From: Thermoplasmata archaeon
GTDB taxonomy: Archaea > Thermoplasmatota > Thermoplasmata > GCA-020350865
DNA: 20,116 nt
Assembly (NCBI GenBank): GCA_020351895.1
Contig: CP070672.1
Span: 2,377,522-2,397,637, forward strand
Direction: 5' to 3'
Position 1 is the first letter of the stretch; each line of letters opens with the position of its first letter. The notes beneath the pieces are model-generated. The model did no database searches. It saw only the letters and a program-made list of their open reading frames with translations, and was not told where the DNA came from. Both the position numbers and the translations under genes were made by a program. Shown here piece after piece: positions 7,090-15,385 of the stretch.

Positions 7090-8376
7090 TCAAATATTTT
7101 GATGTACAATCTCATCATTATCCAAAAGAACCGTTAGATAGAAGCCCATCCATGCCACAGTATCAAAACCACCTACGAGGTTCTCCTTTCCACCTGCCAC
7201 CCTCTCCATTTCCTCTAAAGTATCGTCTGTTGTATGATAGGCTTCATATTCATTGGCACTTTGGCCATAAAAGAAAACAATGGGCACGCCTATCTGCTCG
7301 AATCGATAATGATCACTGCCTCTATGGGATTCTTCGTATACATTTACACCGATTTCTTTAGGATAATCTAGTATCTCGTATGCAGTTCTATTTGCCAATT
7401 TAATCAGGGCTTCCTGCTCTACAATTTCAGGGTCTTCATCAGGTCCTATAATTGCCCGCAAATCATAGGGTGCAGGATAGTTTATTCCCGCCATATCGAA
7501 GTTCAGGTAAGATTTCACAGTAACATCATCAGGTATTGAATCCACAAACTCCTGGGCACCCCATAGACCCTCCTCCTCCCCTGCCCATAATCCAAAAACA
7601 ATTGTCCTATTGGTCTTGAGCTGTGATATTCCCCTGGCTATTTCCACCACACAGTTCGTACCCGCAGTGTTGTCGTATGCTCCCTCAAGGGTTTGAGGAC
7701 TTACATCGTAATGTCCACCCAGGACTATCCACTCTTTTTTATTTTCTCCCCAATGATAGGCCACGACATTCCAAATTATTATCCCTATTGCCTTTTGGAT
7801 TGGTGTATCTCCTGTTGGCCTCCAGTACCTAACAACCTCTGCTTCCATTCCAAAACTCTGGAAAACACCTTCAAAATATCTGGCTCCAATTTCCAATTGA
7901 GGATGACTTGTCACACGGCGCATCATTCCATTGGAGGAATCAGTTATATAATCCATCATCTCATAGACCTGTTCCCCGGACACTATGGTTTCTTTGCTTC
8001 TTTTAACATCGATATGAAATGTCTTGGATTGCCATTTTAAATCCACTGTAATATTTACCATTGATGCTGTTGGTGGAATCAGAGCCTTAAAAGTGAACTC
8101 GTCTCCCTTGAAACTCAATTCCTGCTCAGTGGAAAGTCTGCCATCTATCAAGGGTAACGTGTTGTTGGGAAGGTGTATTACTCCTTTGTCTTCACCTATT
8201 TTAACTGTGAAGGTTGTTATCTCCCCAGACTCCACCTCCAAAGGGGTCAACTCCAACTTGGCATTCCTTCCAAGAAGTGAAGGAACGTTCCAAAGGAGGA
8301 AGCCCAATAAAGGCAGCAATATAAGAATTACTATTAGCAGTGTAAATTTTTTCTTTTCTAGCTGAAATAGAAACAT
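7090..8376 (-). CDS. Membrane-anchored M28 family zinc peptidase
   Basis: This 428-residue protein has one N-terminal hydrophobic helix (about 11-30, preceded by KKK), acting as an anchor or uncleaved signal. A beta-rich extracytoplasmic segment (about 40-125) precedes the peptidase domain. The co-catalytic zinc site of M28 is complete. It comprises GGHYDV (His222, catalytic Asp224), AYDNTAG (bridging Asp235), WAGEEEGLWG (Glu267/Glu268), NFDMAG (Asp294) and AYHTTDD (His381). The SDH motif at 354-356 is also typical. An aminopeptidase or carboxypeptidase working on peptides outside the membrane is likely; specificity cannot be read. It is convergent with amrS and divergent from the gene at 8491. 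No ribosome site is evident upstream of ATG 8376. Confidence 0.9.
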   Translation of the reverse strand: MFLFQLEKKKFTLLIVILILLPLLGFLLWNVPSLLGRNAKLELTPLEVESGEITTFTVKIGEDKGVIHLPNNTLPLIDGRLSTEQELSFKGDEFTFKALIPPTASMVNITVDLKWQSKTFHIDVKRSKETIVSGEQVYEMMDYITDSSNGMMRRVTSHPQLEIGARYFEGVFQSFGMEAEVVRYWRPTGDTPIQKAIGIIIWNVVAYHWGENKKEWIVLGGHYDVSPQTLEGAYDNTAGTNCVVEIARGISQLKTNRTIVFGLWAGEEEGLWGAQEFVDSIPDDVTVKSYLNFDMAGINYPAPYDLRAIIGPDEDPEIVEQEALIKLANRTAYEILDYPKEIGVNVYEESHRGSDHYRFEQIGVPIVFFYGQSANEYEAYHTTDDTLEEMERVAGGKENLVGGFDTVAWMGFYLTVLLDNDEIVHQNI

Positions 8377-8455
8377 TCGGAATCATAGCGATATTGGTCT
8401 TTGTCCTACAAATACCTTATGTTCGCGGATAAATCCCGGTTTTTCCAACAGAAAA

Positions 8456-8464
8456 GTATAAAAG
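8456..8464 (+). promoter_or_regulatory. Box A for the acidic exported protein
   Basis: GTATAAAAG is centred about 31 bp upstream of ATG 8491. This implies a leaderless or nearly leaderless message and decides the start of that gene. Confidence 0.6.
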
Positions 8465-8490
8465 AGATTCGACCAATTATCTTTATTGGA

Positions 8491-9111
8491 ATGACACTTA
8501 TTGACTCCATAATGAAATGGCTTGTAGCTCCTAAGACCCTCCAGGGAATAGCCGGCATGACAGTAATAATTATTGTCTTGGCCCTGGATTTTGCATACTG
8601 GGCCGGGGCAATTGATGTGGACTCCTTGGATACAGGTTCAGGAGGAGAGGGTGAGGTCGAGGAAGTTGAACTTCCTGACGATTATCTAGACACTTTTTCA
8701 GATACCCTGGAGCGCGGAAGTTATCGCCGACCCATGGTTCCTGATCCAAGGGGAGAAGAAGAAGGGGTCACTTACAAACTCTACCCATTTCCAATAGAGA
8801 TCAACAGATCCGAGGTTACCATCACATCAGACGGTGATCCAGGGAGTCCTCCCCGGGGAGATGGTGGTGATAGAAACGATATCGATCTTTACATATACCG
8901 CCCCGGAAACGACGCAAGTGGAGACCTAGACTCTACATCCCCCGATCATCAAGCCGCCACACAATATATCGCGGAAGTTCTTAATGAGGACGATCTTGAT
9001 CCGGGAAATTGGACATTAAGGGTGGACTGCTACACCGGAAGTAATGTGCAGTATGATATCGAAATCGTAGTGACGTACACAAAAGGAAACGAGACAGATG
9101 AGGGTGAATAA
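8491..9111 (+). CDS. Small membrane-anchored acidic extracytoplasmic protein
   Basis: A 206-residue protein with no family I can name. One transmembrane helix (about 22-41) follows a short N-terminal tail. A highly acidic, Gly-rich linker leads into a beta-rich domain. That domain (about 94-197) has alternating strands and an Asp/Gly-rich loop around SDGDPGSPPRGDGG. It ends with GNWTLRVDCYTGSNVQYDIEI, the style of a pre-peptidase C-terminal (PPC) beta-sandwich, but I cannot prove that. The frame is open upstream to a TTG at 8401. I chose ATG 8491 because box A lies at 8456-8464 and the hydrophobic N-terminus follows. It is divergent from the M28 peptidase, so a shared extracellular role is possible. 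Confidence 0.7.
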   Translation: MTLIDSIMKWLVAPKTLQGIAGMTVIIIVLALDFAYWAGAIDVDSLDTGSGGEGEVEEVELPDDYLDTFSDTLERGSYRRPMVPDPRGEEEGVTYKLYPFPIEINRSEVTITSDGDPGSPPRGDGGDRNDIDLYIYRPGNDASGDLDSTSPDHQAATQYIAEVLNEDDLDPGNWTLRVDCYTGSNVQYDIEIVVTYTKGNETDEGE

Positions 9112-9257
9112 CCCAATTATTTTACTTTGAAGATTGTTCAGATTGAGATTCTATTTCTTTTTCAATTCTCGGGTGGAAGTAGGGGATCGGAGGGGAGCAA
9201 ACACTAATCAAAAATTAGGTTGTAACTTTTACAGATTGACAGCCTCCATCATCCCAA
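9112..9257. other. Intergenic region with G-rich patch and small hairpin
   Basis: The gap before polB holds a G-rich patch at 9171-9197 (G-runs of 3, 4 and 4). A perfect 5-bp stem CTAAT/ATTAG with loop CAAAA (9204-9218) follows, then TTGTAACTTTT. The hairpin might act as a weak terminator of the preceding gene. I see no gene in it. Confidence 0.35.
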
Positions 9258-9259
9258 AA

Positions 9260-9269
9260 CTTTTTAATA
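9260..9269 (+). promoter_or_regulatory. Box A for the DNA polymerase D small subunit gene
   Basis: CTTTTTAATA is centred about 25 bp before ATG 9289 and no Shine-Dalgarno sequence intervenes. Leaderless initiation at 9289 or the adjacent ATG 9292 is likely. Confidence 0.6.
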
Positions 9270-9288
9270 GGCATCTCCGATATGTATA

Positions 9289-10899
9289 ATGATGAGGGAG
9301 CGAATTTTATCTTTCCTAGCAAATTATGGTACGCTAATTCAACCTGAAGCAGTGGACTACATACTCACTAAAAAGGAGCCGATTCAGTATGTTGAAAAAG
9401 TAATGGCCGATACAAAAGAGCCACCCTTTATTCTTACTGTGGAGCATCTTAAAAAGGTGGACGAAATCGGGAGAATCGCGGCATCTTCGGCTTTGAAAGA
9501 AGAGGAAAAAATATTAGAAAAAAAACCCAAGAAAAAAATCGAACCTGAACCTATCCTACCTGTTTCTCATATTTCACACATATCACCAAGAGAGAAAGCA
9601 TTGGACAATTTTACCGAAGAAAGTGTAATCGCCAAAAAACATGAAATCGTGTGCTCTGTTCAAGAATTGCCAGAAGGTATCGATATCCTGAAAGACATCA
9701 CAGGTAACTCAACATGTCAAGGCACTATTGGGGATTTCAAGAAATATTTCAATGACAGGCTGAAAACCATAAGAAAAATACTCAAGGAAAGAAGGGAGAT
9801 GGCAGGTGCTATTCCCATTAATAGGATCAATAGGGCTGTGGGCTCCTTCAAAATCATAGGAATGGTAAGCGATATAAGGACCACAAAAACCGGGAATAAA
9901 ATGATAACGCTCGAGGATGAAAACTCTTCCATAAACGTCCTATTAACAAAAGAACGGGAGCTGGTCAATGATCCCACAGTGGTGGATGAGGTAATCGGTG
10001 TAGTCTGCTCAAAATTTAGGGATGAGCGACCAAAAAAGGCGACGAATCTGATTGTAGCCGAGGAATTGGTAAGACCCGATATTAGGGTGAATAGAACCCC
10101 AAACCGCTCCCAAGAAAACATATACGTATGCTTTGTTTCGCATGTTCATGTGGGGAGCAAAACCTTCTTAAAAGACGAGTTTCGCGAATTTCTTTCATGG
10201 TTAAAAGGAAATAACAGTAAAAAAAGGGAAGTGGCTAAGAATGTCAGATATGTCGTGATTCCAGGAGATACTGTGGACGGAATCGGTATATATCCAGATC
10301 AGGAGGAGGAATTGGAAATCGACGACATATATGGACAATATGAGGAATTGGCCCGCCTGATAAGAATGGTGCCTGAACATATAAAAGTGATAATACTTCC
10401 GGGTAATCATGACGCCGTAAGGCCCGCAGAACCCCAACCGACATTCTCATTTGAGGTCAGAGAGTTATTTCCGCAGAACGTGATTTTCGTGGGAAATCCC
10501 TGTTATTTCAGCCTTAATGGCGTTAAAATCCTTGCATATCATGGCAGGAGCATGGACGATTTTATCAAGGCGCTGCCCTCCTTGGATTACAGCAAGGCAA
10601 TTAAGATAATGGTCGAGATGCTGAGAAAACGCCACCTTGCACCTATTTATGGCGGAAGGACACCTATTGCACCGGAGCATAGGGATTATTTGGTCATAGA
10701 TAAAATCCCAGATATATTTGTCACTGGCCATGGACATTCAACAGGAATGAAACAATATCGTGGAGTTACTCTGATTAATGCATCTGCCTGGCAATCCCAA
10801 ACAAGTTTTCAGAAAATGCACAATTTTATTCCCGATCCTGCCAAGGTTCCTTTATTCAACCTTAAAACAGGTGAACCTAGCATCATAGATTTCTCGTAA
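9289..10899 (+). CDS. polB: DNA polymerase II (family D) small subunit DP1, 3'-5' exonuclease subunit
   Basis: DP1 pairs with the large catalytic subunit DP2 in the euryarchaeal replicase and normally supplies proofreading. This 536-residue copy has an N-terminal helical region, a Lys/Glu/Pro-rich linker (about 70-105) and an OB fold (about 186-262, starting FKIIGMVSDIR). A calcineurin-like phosphoesterase domain runs from about 278. Conserved motifs are GDTVDGIGIYP (326-336), PGNHDAVRPAEPQP (371-384), YHGRSMDD (417-424), GHGHS (480-484) and NASAWQSQTSFQKMHN (497-512). The first metal motif reads VSHVHVGSKTF (283-293). Asp is expected where His285 stands, whereas His287 is kept. The start follows box A at 9260. 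The large subunit is not in the window, which is normal because the two genes are often apart. Confidence 0.95.
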   Translation: MMRERILSFLANYGTLIQPEAVDYILTKKEPIQYVEKVMADTKEPPFILTVEHLKKVDEIGRIAASSALKEEEKILEKKPKKKIEPEPILPVSHISHISPREKALDNFTEESVIAKKHEIVCSVQELPEGIDILKDITGNSTCQGTIGDFKKYFNDRLKTIRKILKERREMAGAIPINRINRAVGSFKIIGMVSDIRTTKTGNKMITLEDENSSINVLLTKERELVNDPTVVDEVIGVVCSKFRDERPKKATNLIVAEELVRPDIRVNRTPNRSQENIYVCFVSHVHVGSKTFLKDEFREFLSWLKGNNSKKREVAKNVRYVVIPGDTVDGIGIYPDQEEELEIDDIYGQYEELARLIRMVPEHIKVIILPGNHDAVRPAEPQPTFSFEVRELFPQNVIFVGNPCYFSLNGVKILAYHGRSMDDFIKALPSLDYSKAIKIMVEMLRKRHLAPIYGGRTPIAPEHRDYLVIDKIPDIFVTGHGHSTGMKQYRGVTLINASAWQSQTSFQKMHNFIPDPAKVPLFNLKTGEPSIIDFS

Positions 10900-10956
10900 A
10901 AAACCCCCAAAAACACAGAAAAGTCCCAAAAAAGAGGGTTCTGGAGTTATCGAAAG

Positions 10957-10967
10957 ATTTAAATTAA
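10957..10967 (+). promoter_or_regulatory. Box A for trkA
   Basis: ATTTAAATTAA is centred about 27 bp before ATG 10989. An out-of-frame ATG occurs at 10985. A leaderless message starting at or beside 10989 is inferred. Confidence 0.55.
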
Positions 10968-10988
10968 AAAGGAATGTTATAGCGATGG

Positions 10989-12332
10989 ATGTATGCTGTC
11001 ATCGGTGGTGCAGGCGAGGTGGGCCTGCATATCGCACATTCTCTGTATGATGAGGGCTATAATCTGGCAATCATAGATAAAGACAGTAAAGCCTGTGAAA
11101 GGGCCGAAGCTCTCGATGCATTGGTTGTACAAGGAAATGCTGCAAGTCATGCAAAGTTGGAAGAGGCTGGAGTCGCCTCAGCCGAACTTTTTATCGGTGT
11201 CACAGGGTCCGACGAGATCAATATGCTGGCATGCGGTATCGCCCACCTCAAGGGATGTAAAACCATAGCCAGGATAAACAGCCTCGATTATATCGACGAG
11301 CCAATTGCCACCAAGAGATTTGCTTTTTTAGGAATCGATGTTGCAGTTTGCCCAGAACTCTTAGCCGCCATAAAAATGGCTAGAATGCTTACAATGCCAT
11401 CGCTTTTGGATACGGATGTGTTTGCCAGGGGAAAGATCCAGATTATCGAGTCCACAGTCAATAGTAAGTCCGCCATAAACGGTCGATCCTTAAAAAACAT
11501 CCCACTTCCCCCCAGATGCAATCTCGTTGCCATATTCAGAAGGCAGGAGGTAATAATCCCAAGGGGCACAGATAAATTGATGGCCGGAGACAGGGTGGTG
11601 GTGGCCCTAGGTGATCCTAGAGGAATGCCTGAAATCAAACGCCTTTTTGGGACAGGCGAGTCTGCAACAAGCCTCGATATGATCGAAAAGATCATGGTTG
11701 TAGGTGCTACAAGAATAGGTATGCACCTTGCCAGACTCTTAGAAAAGGAGGTGAATATAGTCCTTATCGATGAGGATGAGGAGAGGTGTAAAATGGCCTC
11801 TGAGAGATTGCTCTCCTCCTTGGTAATTCATGGAAGCGGGACGGATGATGGGGTATTATTGGAAGAGGGAATTGCCAATGTCGATGCCTTCCTTGCCACA
11901 ACTAACTCGGAGGAAATAAACATCCTATCATGCATACTGGCTAAACAGTACGGAGCAAAAAAGACCATAGCATTGGTGGATCGCCCCGAACTTAAGAACA
12001 TGCTTGAAGGAATAGGTATAGACATTGCAATCAGCCCGAGATTGGCAACTGTGAGTGGAATACTCCAGCATGTCCACAGAGCCGAGATGCTCTCTTTGAG
12101 TGTACTGCATAAAGGCGAGGCGAGAATTGTTGAGCTGAAGGTAAATCCACATTCAAAAATAGCGGGCAAGAAGCTCAAAAGAACGAATTTTCCGAAAAAT
12201 ACCCTGGTTGGTGCCATAGTCAGGAACGGGAATGTTATCATCCCAGGCGGTGAGGATGTGGTCAATATAGGTGACAGCCTCATTGTATTTGCAAGAACAG
12301 ACACCATTCCGAAGTTGGTAAAGCTATTCTGA
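10989..12332 (+). CDS. trkA: Trk system potassium uptake regulatory protein, two RCK units
   Basis: TrkA is the cytoplasmic NAD-binding gating ring for the TrkH potassium channel. The 447 residues contain two RCK_N/RCK_C repeats. The first Rossmann unit has GGAGEVG (6-12) and acidic Asp30. The second begins at about 233 with MVVGATRIGMHLA (236-248) and ends its second strand at Asp261. The two C-terminal (TrkA_C) parts are at about 147-219 and 364-447. The second glycine motif reads GATRIG instead of the usual GGGRIG, a mild variant. Full length suggests a complete bacterial-style TrkA. trkH follows after 86 bp on the same strand with its own TATA-like element. Confidence 0.95.
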   Translation: MYAVIGGAGEVGLHIAHSLYDEGYNLAIIDKDSKACERAEALDALVVQGNAASHAKLEEAGVASAELFIGVTGSDEINMLACGIAHLKGCKTIARINSLDYIDEPIATKRFAFLGIDVAVCPELLAAIKMARMLTMPSLLDTDVFARGKIQIIESTVNSKSAINGRSLKNIPLPPRCNLVAIFRRQEVIIPRGTDKLMAGDRVVVALGDPRGMPEIKRLFGTGESATSLDMIEKIMVVGATRIGMHLARLLEKEVNIVLIDEDEERCKMASERLLSSLVIHGSGTDDGVLLEEGIANVDAFLATTNSEEINILSCILAKQYGAKKTIALVDRPELKNMLEGIGIDIAISPRLATVSGILQHVHRAEMLSLSVLHKGEARIVELKVNPHSKIAGKKLKRTNFPKNTLVGAIVRNGNVIIPGGEDVVNIGDSLIVFARTDTIPKLVKLF

Positions 12333-12362
12333 TCACCATTTTCGAAAAAAGCCATAAAGTTA

Positions 12363-12372
12363 TTATATAAAA
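12363..12372 (+). promoter_or_regulatory. Box A for trkH
   Basis: TTATATAAAA lies in the gap between trkA and trkH. Transcription would begin near 12392, giving a leader of about 27 nt that contains the purine-rich GGATGGGAA before GTG 12419. Confidence 0.5.
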
Positions 12373-12418
12373 ACTATGTTAAAGCGTTGTGAACTGAACC
12401 GAATCCTTTGGATGGGAA

Positions 12419-13858
12419 GTGAAGGCGTTGGGTCTCGGCGAGAGCAAATTTGGTAAAATTTGGTATTATTCCTCCATTCTATTGGTAATAGAGGGTATGG
12501 CCTTACTTCTGCCAGGTTTAATCGCCTATATCGTGGATTCTGATTTGAATTTAGCCATAATCTTCTTTTCTGTGGGTGGATTATCACTTTTGGTGGGTTT
12601 TTTATCCATTTTCTTATTGGGTAAGCCTGCTCGACTCGGTTATGATGAAGCACTGAGCGTTGCCGCTTTTGGTTGGCTTCTTTTGACCTTCATCGGATCC
12701 TTACCGTTCTCCCTTGGAGGATATCTTTCCGGACTTGACGCATTCTTCGAGTCAATGTCGGGATTTACGGCCACAGGCCTTACAATGTTCTCAAGTGAGC
12801 CAGGCCTTGCAGTTATGGATGTGGAATCTCTTCCAAGTTCCATCTTGTTCTGGCGCTCTTTCACCCAATGGATCGGTGGCGTGGGTGTAATTGTATTGTT
12901 TCTTTCCATTTTGATAAGAAGTTCCGGGATTGCCGCAAAGCTTTACAAGGCTGAAGGAAGGACAGACAGAATCGCCACAAATATCGTGAGCACGGCAAGA
13001 AGAATCTGGGGAATTTATATACTTTATACTATTCTCTGTGTAATTGGTCTTACTTTACTCTTGAATGGGAGGTTCTTTGATGCCATAAATGTTAGTATGA
13101 CCTGCCTTGCTACAGGAGGCTTTGCTGTAACCAATAACAGCGTAGCAGCCTATGATTGGTATGTGGCAGCTTTCATAATACCATTTATGCTACTTGGCGG
13201 AATTTCATTTGCCTCCCATAGATTCCTTTTAAAAGGGCGCCTTAATGAATTTTTTACCATAGAGGTCAAGGCAATTATCCTGATAATCTTCGTAAGCAGC
13301 ATATTTTTGATGACAAGGCATACTGGGCTTCATTCTTCCTTTCAGACCTCCTCCGCATTGACGGGGACAGGTTTTTCAACGGCAAACTTGGCAGAATGGG
13401 ACGATTTTTCAAAATTCATTCTTAGTATTCTAATGGTCTTGGGTGGAGGTTATGGGTCAACCTCGTCTGCACTGAAAATGATCAGGGTTGTGATCATCAT
13501 ATATGCCGTGGCATGGGTGGTTAAGAAGTTCCTCTATTCTAGAAAGGCCGTAATTCCCTTTAAAATCGGTAGGACCACCTATCCCGTTGAAGAAATACGT
13601 ATTGCAACCCTATATGCTATACTTTATATCATGGTCCTCTGTCTTGGAGCCGTTATATTCATGGCGGGAGGGCATTCTGCCGCAGATTCGCTATTTGAAG
13701 TGGCTTCAGCAGAGGGCAATGTTGGCCTGAGCGTTGGCATCACAAATTCAGGCATGCCGGCATACGAGAAGGTGGTTTTGATAATCGAGATGTGGGTGGG
13801 AAGATTGGAGATATTCCCCGTGCTCACATTGCTTGCAGTGCCATTTAGAAAGCGGTGA
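12419..13858 (+). CDS. trkH: Trk system potassium uptake channel subunit
   Basis: This integral membrane protein conducts K+ and partners TrkA. Its 479 residues form about ten membrane helices in four MPM (membrane-pore-membrane) repeats. Selectivity filter segments are TATGLT (117-122), TGGFAVTN (232-239), TGTGFSTAN (315-323) and EGNVGLS (432-438), each with the expected central glycine. WRSFTQWIGGVGVIVL (145-160) and GRLEIFPVLTL (461-471) are strong TrkH/KtrB signatures. The intramembrane-loop segment reads LGGGYGSTSSALKMIRV (341-357), where many homologues have AGSTAGGIK. GTG 12419 is the only usable start because a stop lies in frame at 12395. A purine-rich GGGAAG precedes it. Confidence 0.95.
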   Translation: MKALGLGESKFGKIWYYSSILLVIEGMALLLPGLIAYIVDSDLNLAIIFFSVGGLSLLVGFLSIFLLGKPARLGYDEALSVAAFGWLLLTFIGSLPFSLGGYLSGLDAFFESMSGFTATGLTMFSSEPGLAVMDVESLPSSILFWRSFTQWIGGVGVIVLFLSILIRSSGIAAKLYKAEGRTDRIATNIVSTARRIWGIYILYTILCVIGLTLLLNGRFFDAINVSMTCLATGGFAVTNNSVAAYDWYVAAFIIPFMLLGGISFASHRFLLKGRLNEFFTIEVKAIILIIFVSSIFLMTRHTGLHSSFQTSSALTGTGFSTANLAEWDDFSKFILSILMVLGGGYGSTSSALKMIRVVIIIYAVAWVVKKFLYSRKAVIPFKIGRTTYPVEEIRIATLYAILYIMVLCLGAVIFMAGGHSAADSLFEVASAEGNVGLSVGITNSGMPAYEKVVLIIEMWVGRLEIFPVLTLLAVPFRKR

Positions 13859-13881
13859 ACCTTTTAACGGTGTTAAGACGG

Positions 13882-13895
13882 AATAAATTATTTAT
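13882..13895 (+). promoter_or_regulatory. Box A for the DUF1015 gene
   Basis: ATAAATTATTTATG is centred about 31 bp before ATG 13921, with no Shine-Dalgarno sequence between. It supports leaderless initiation at 13921 rather than at the GTG (13855) overlapping the trkH stop. Confidence 0.6.
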
Positions 13896-13920
13896 GCCGA
13901 CATTGCATTGTCGCCTTTCC

Positions 13921-15273
13921 ATGGTAAAAGTGGTTTCATTTCAGGGTTATAGATATTCAATCGACAAGGTAACTGATTTTAAGCTGGTTGTTTCCCCACC
14001 CTATGATGTTATCAATATAGAAATGCAGAAAAAACTTCATGAGAGTTCGCAGTACAATGTTGCGCATCTGATAAAAGGCGAGAAGTTTGAAACAGACAGC
14101 CGGGAAGACAATGAGTACACCAGAGCCGCAAAATTACTTGGCTCTTGGATCGAATCAGGGGCACTTAAAAAGGAGGAAAGACCCTCAATCTACGTTCTTG
14201 CCCAGGACTTTGAGGTTGCAAATGAGAGGATGACACGTACGGGTTTTATCGCCTTAATAGAGCTTGAGAATATGTGCGCAACCACTGGTGAAGGCGGAGT
14301 GTGTAATGGAGTCCATCAACATGAAGAGACACTTCCCAAGGACATTGAGGATAGGCTCAACTGCCTTTCAGCCACAAAGGCCAATTTCGGCCTGATATTC
14401 TCCATTTACTCTGATGAAACAATGACTATCGATTCCATTATGGAAAATAAGATGAAGGAGCCTCCTTTGATGGAGGTTGTGGATGATGATAATATCACCC
14501 ACAGGCTGTGGGCCATTGATTCCGGAAATGACATCAAGAAAATCCAGGATGTCATGGAGAAAAAATACATAATCATTGCAGACGGTCATCACCGTTACAA
14601 AACGGCCCTTAGGTACAGCCAGGAGCATCCTGAAGTTGGCTCAGCGCAATACAGAATGTTGGCCTTTGTAAACACCCAAAACAAGGGTCTCGTGATCCTA
14701 CCTACCCATAGGCTCATTAAGGGCGTGGAAGGTTTTAATAGCGAGAATTTGATTTCCGATCTCTCGGAAGATTTCACAATCGAAGAATTCGAGTTTGGAT
14801 CAGGTGAAGACAAAGAAGCTAGATCCTCCATGTTCAGTAGATTACAGGAACATTTTTCCGCAAGCAGGCACGCCTTCGGCTTGTACTGCAAAGACGGTAA
14901 ATATTATTCATTGTTATTGAAGAACGAAACCAAGATGGAGGGAATTCAGAACCACTCCGATGCCTGGAAAAGTCTTGATGTAACCATTCTCCACAAATTG
15001 ATACTTGAGGATAGGCTTGGTATCACAAAGGAAAAAGTGGCCAGTGGAACCATCAAGGGCGGATCGTATGTGGAGTACATAAAGGCCATCGGAAATGCTG
15101 TCCAAGAATCTGTTGATAAGGTCAATGAAAAAGGATATCAGGCTTTATTCTTCATGAATCCCACAAAGGTGGAAGAGGTTGAGGAGGTGGCAACCAACCA
15201 CGATACCATGCCGCAGAAGTCAACCTTTTTCTATCCGAAAGTGTATACAGGATTCGTTATAAACAAACTGTGA
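13921..15273 (+). CDS. DUF1015 family protein, candidate serine-pathway enzyme
   Basis: A 450-residue cytosolic protein of the DUF1015 (COG4198) family, whose biochemical role I do not know to be established. Family hallmarks are the N-terminal VVSPPYDVIN (about 23-32), HQHEETLPKDIEDRL and ATKANFGLIFSIYSD in the middle, and IIADGHHRYKTAL (218-230). DGHHR (221-225) resembles the active-site loop of ParB/sulfiredoxin-fold proteins, including free serine kinases of the SerK/SbnI kind. It lies immediately before serC and serA with no phosphoserine phosphatase in the window. From my memory of bacterial genomes, DUF1015 often neighbours serC-serA. A role in interconverting serine and phosphoserine is inferred, not shown. 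ATG 13921 is preferred over GTG 13855 because the family starts at MVKVVSFQGYRY and box A fits. Confidence 0.85.
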   Translation: MVKVVSFQGYRYSIDKVTDFKLVVSPPYDVINIEMQKKLHESSQYNVAHLIKGEKFETDSREDNEYTRAAKLLGSWIESGALKKEERPSIYVLAQDFEVANERMTRTGFIALIELENMCATTGEGGVCNGVHQHEETLPKDIEDRLNCLSATKANFGLIFSIYSDETMTIDSIMENKMKEPPLMEVVDDDNITHRLWAIDSGNDIKKIQDVMEKKYIIIADGHHRYKTALRYSQEHPEVGSAQYRMLAFVNTQNKGLVILPTHRLIKGVEGFNSENLISDLSEDFTIEEFEFGSGEDKEARSSMFSRLQEHFSASRHAFGLYCKDGKYYSLLLKNETKMEGIQNHSDAWKSLDVTILHKLILEDRLGITKEKVASGTIKGGSYVEYIKAIGNAVQESVDKVNEKGYQALFFMNPTKVEEVEEVATNHDTMPQKSTFFYPKVYTGFVINKL

Positions 15274-15279
15274 TGATCC

Positions 15280-15304
15280 GGGGGATAATCTCCCAGATCG
15301 GGAG
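15280..15304 (+). promoter_or_regulatory. Two mutually exclusive hairpins between DUF1015 and serC
   Basis: The segment CTCCC (15290-15294) can pair upstream with GGGGG (15280-15284, one G-T wobble) or downstream with GGGAG (15300-15304, perfect). Each pairing leaves a 5-nt loop. It lies just after the DUF1015 stop. It might be a terminator or processing site, or an alternative-structure switch in the serC leader. No U-tract follows. Confidence 0.35.
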
Positions 15305-15372
15305 GAGGTAGAAGACCGAGAAATAAGTATTCGGTGAATAAGAACATAGATAAAGGAGGAGAGAGAAAATAT

Positions 15373-15379
15373 AGGAGGT
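15373..15379 (+). promoter_or_regulatory. Strong ribosome binding site of serC
   Basis: AGGAGGT sits 6 nt before ATG 15386, a near-perfect match to the archaeal anti-Shine-Dalgarno sequence. Further purine-rich SD-like motifs occur at 15300-15309 and 15354-15362 in the same leader. Confidence 0.8.
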
Positions 15380-15385
15380 TGAAAA

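Noticed and set aside
11828..12355. Minus-strand open frame of 175 codons opposite the second half of trkA
   Set aside because: TrkA motifs are on the plus strand; this frame has no promoter, ribosome site or domain.
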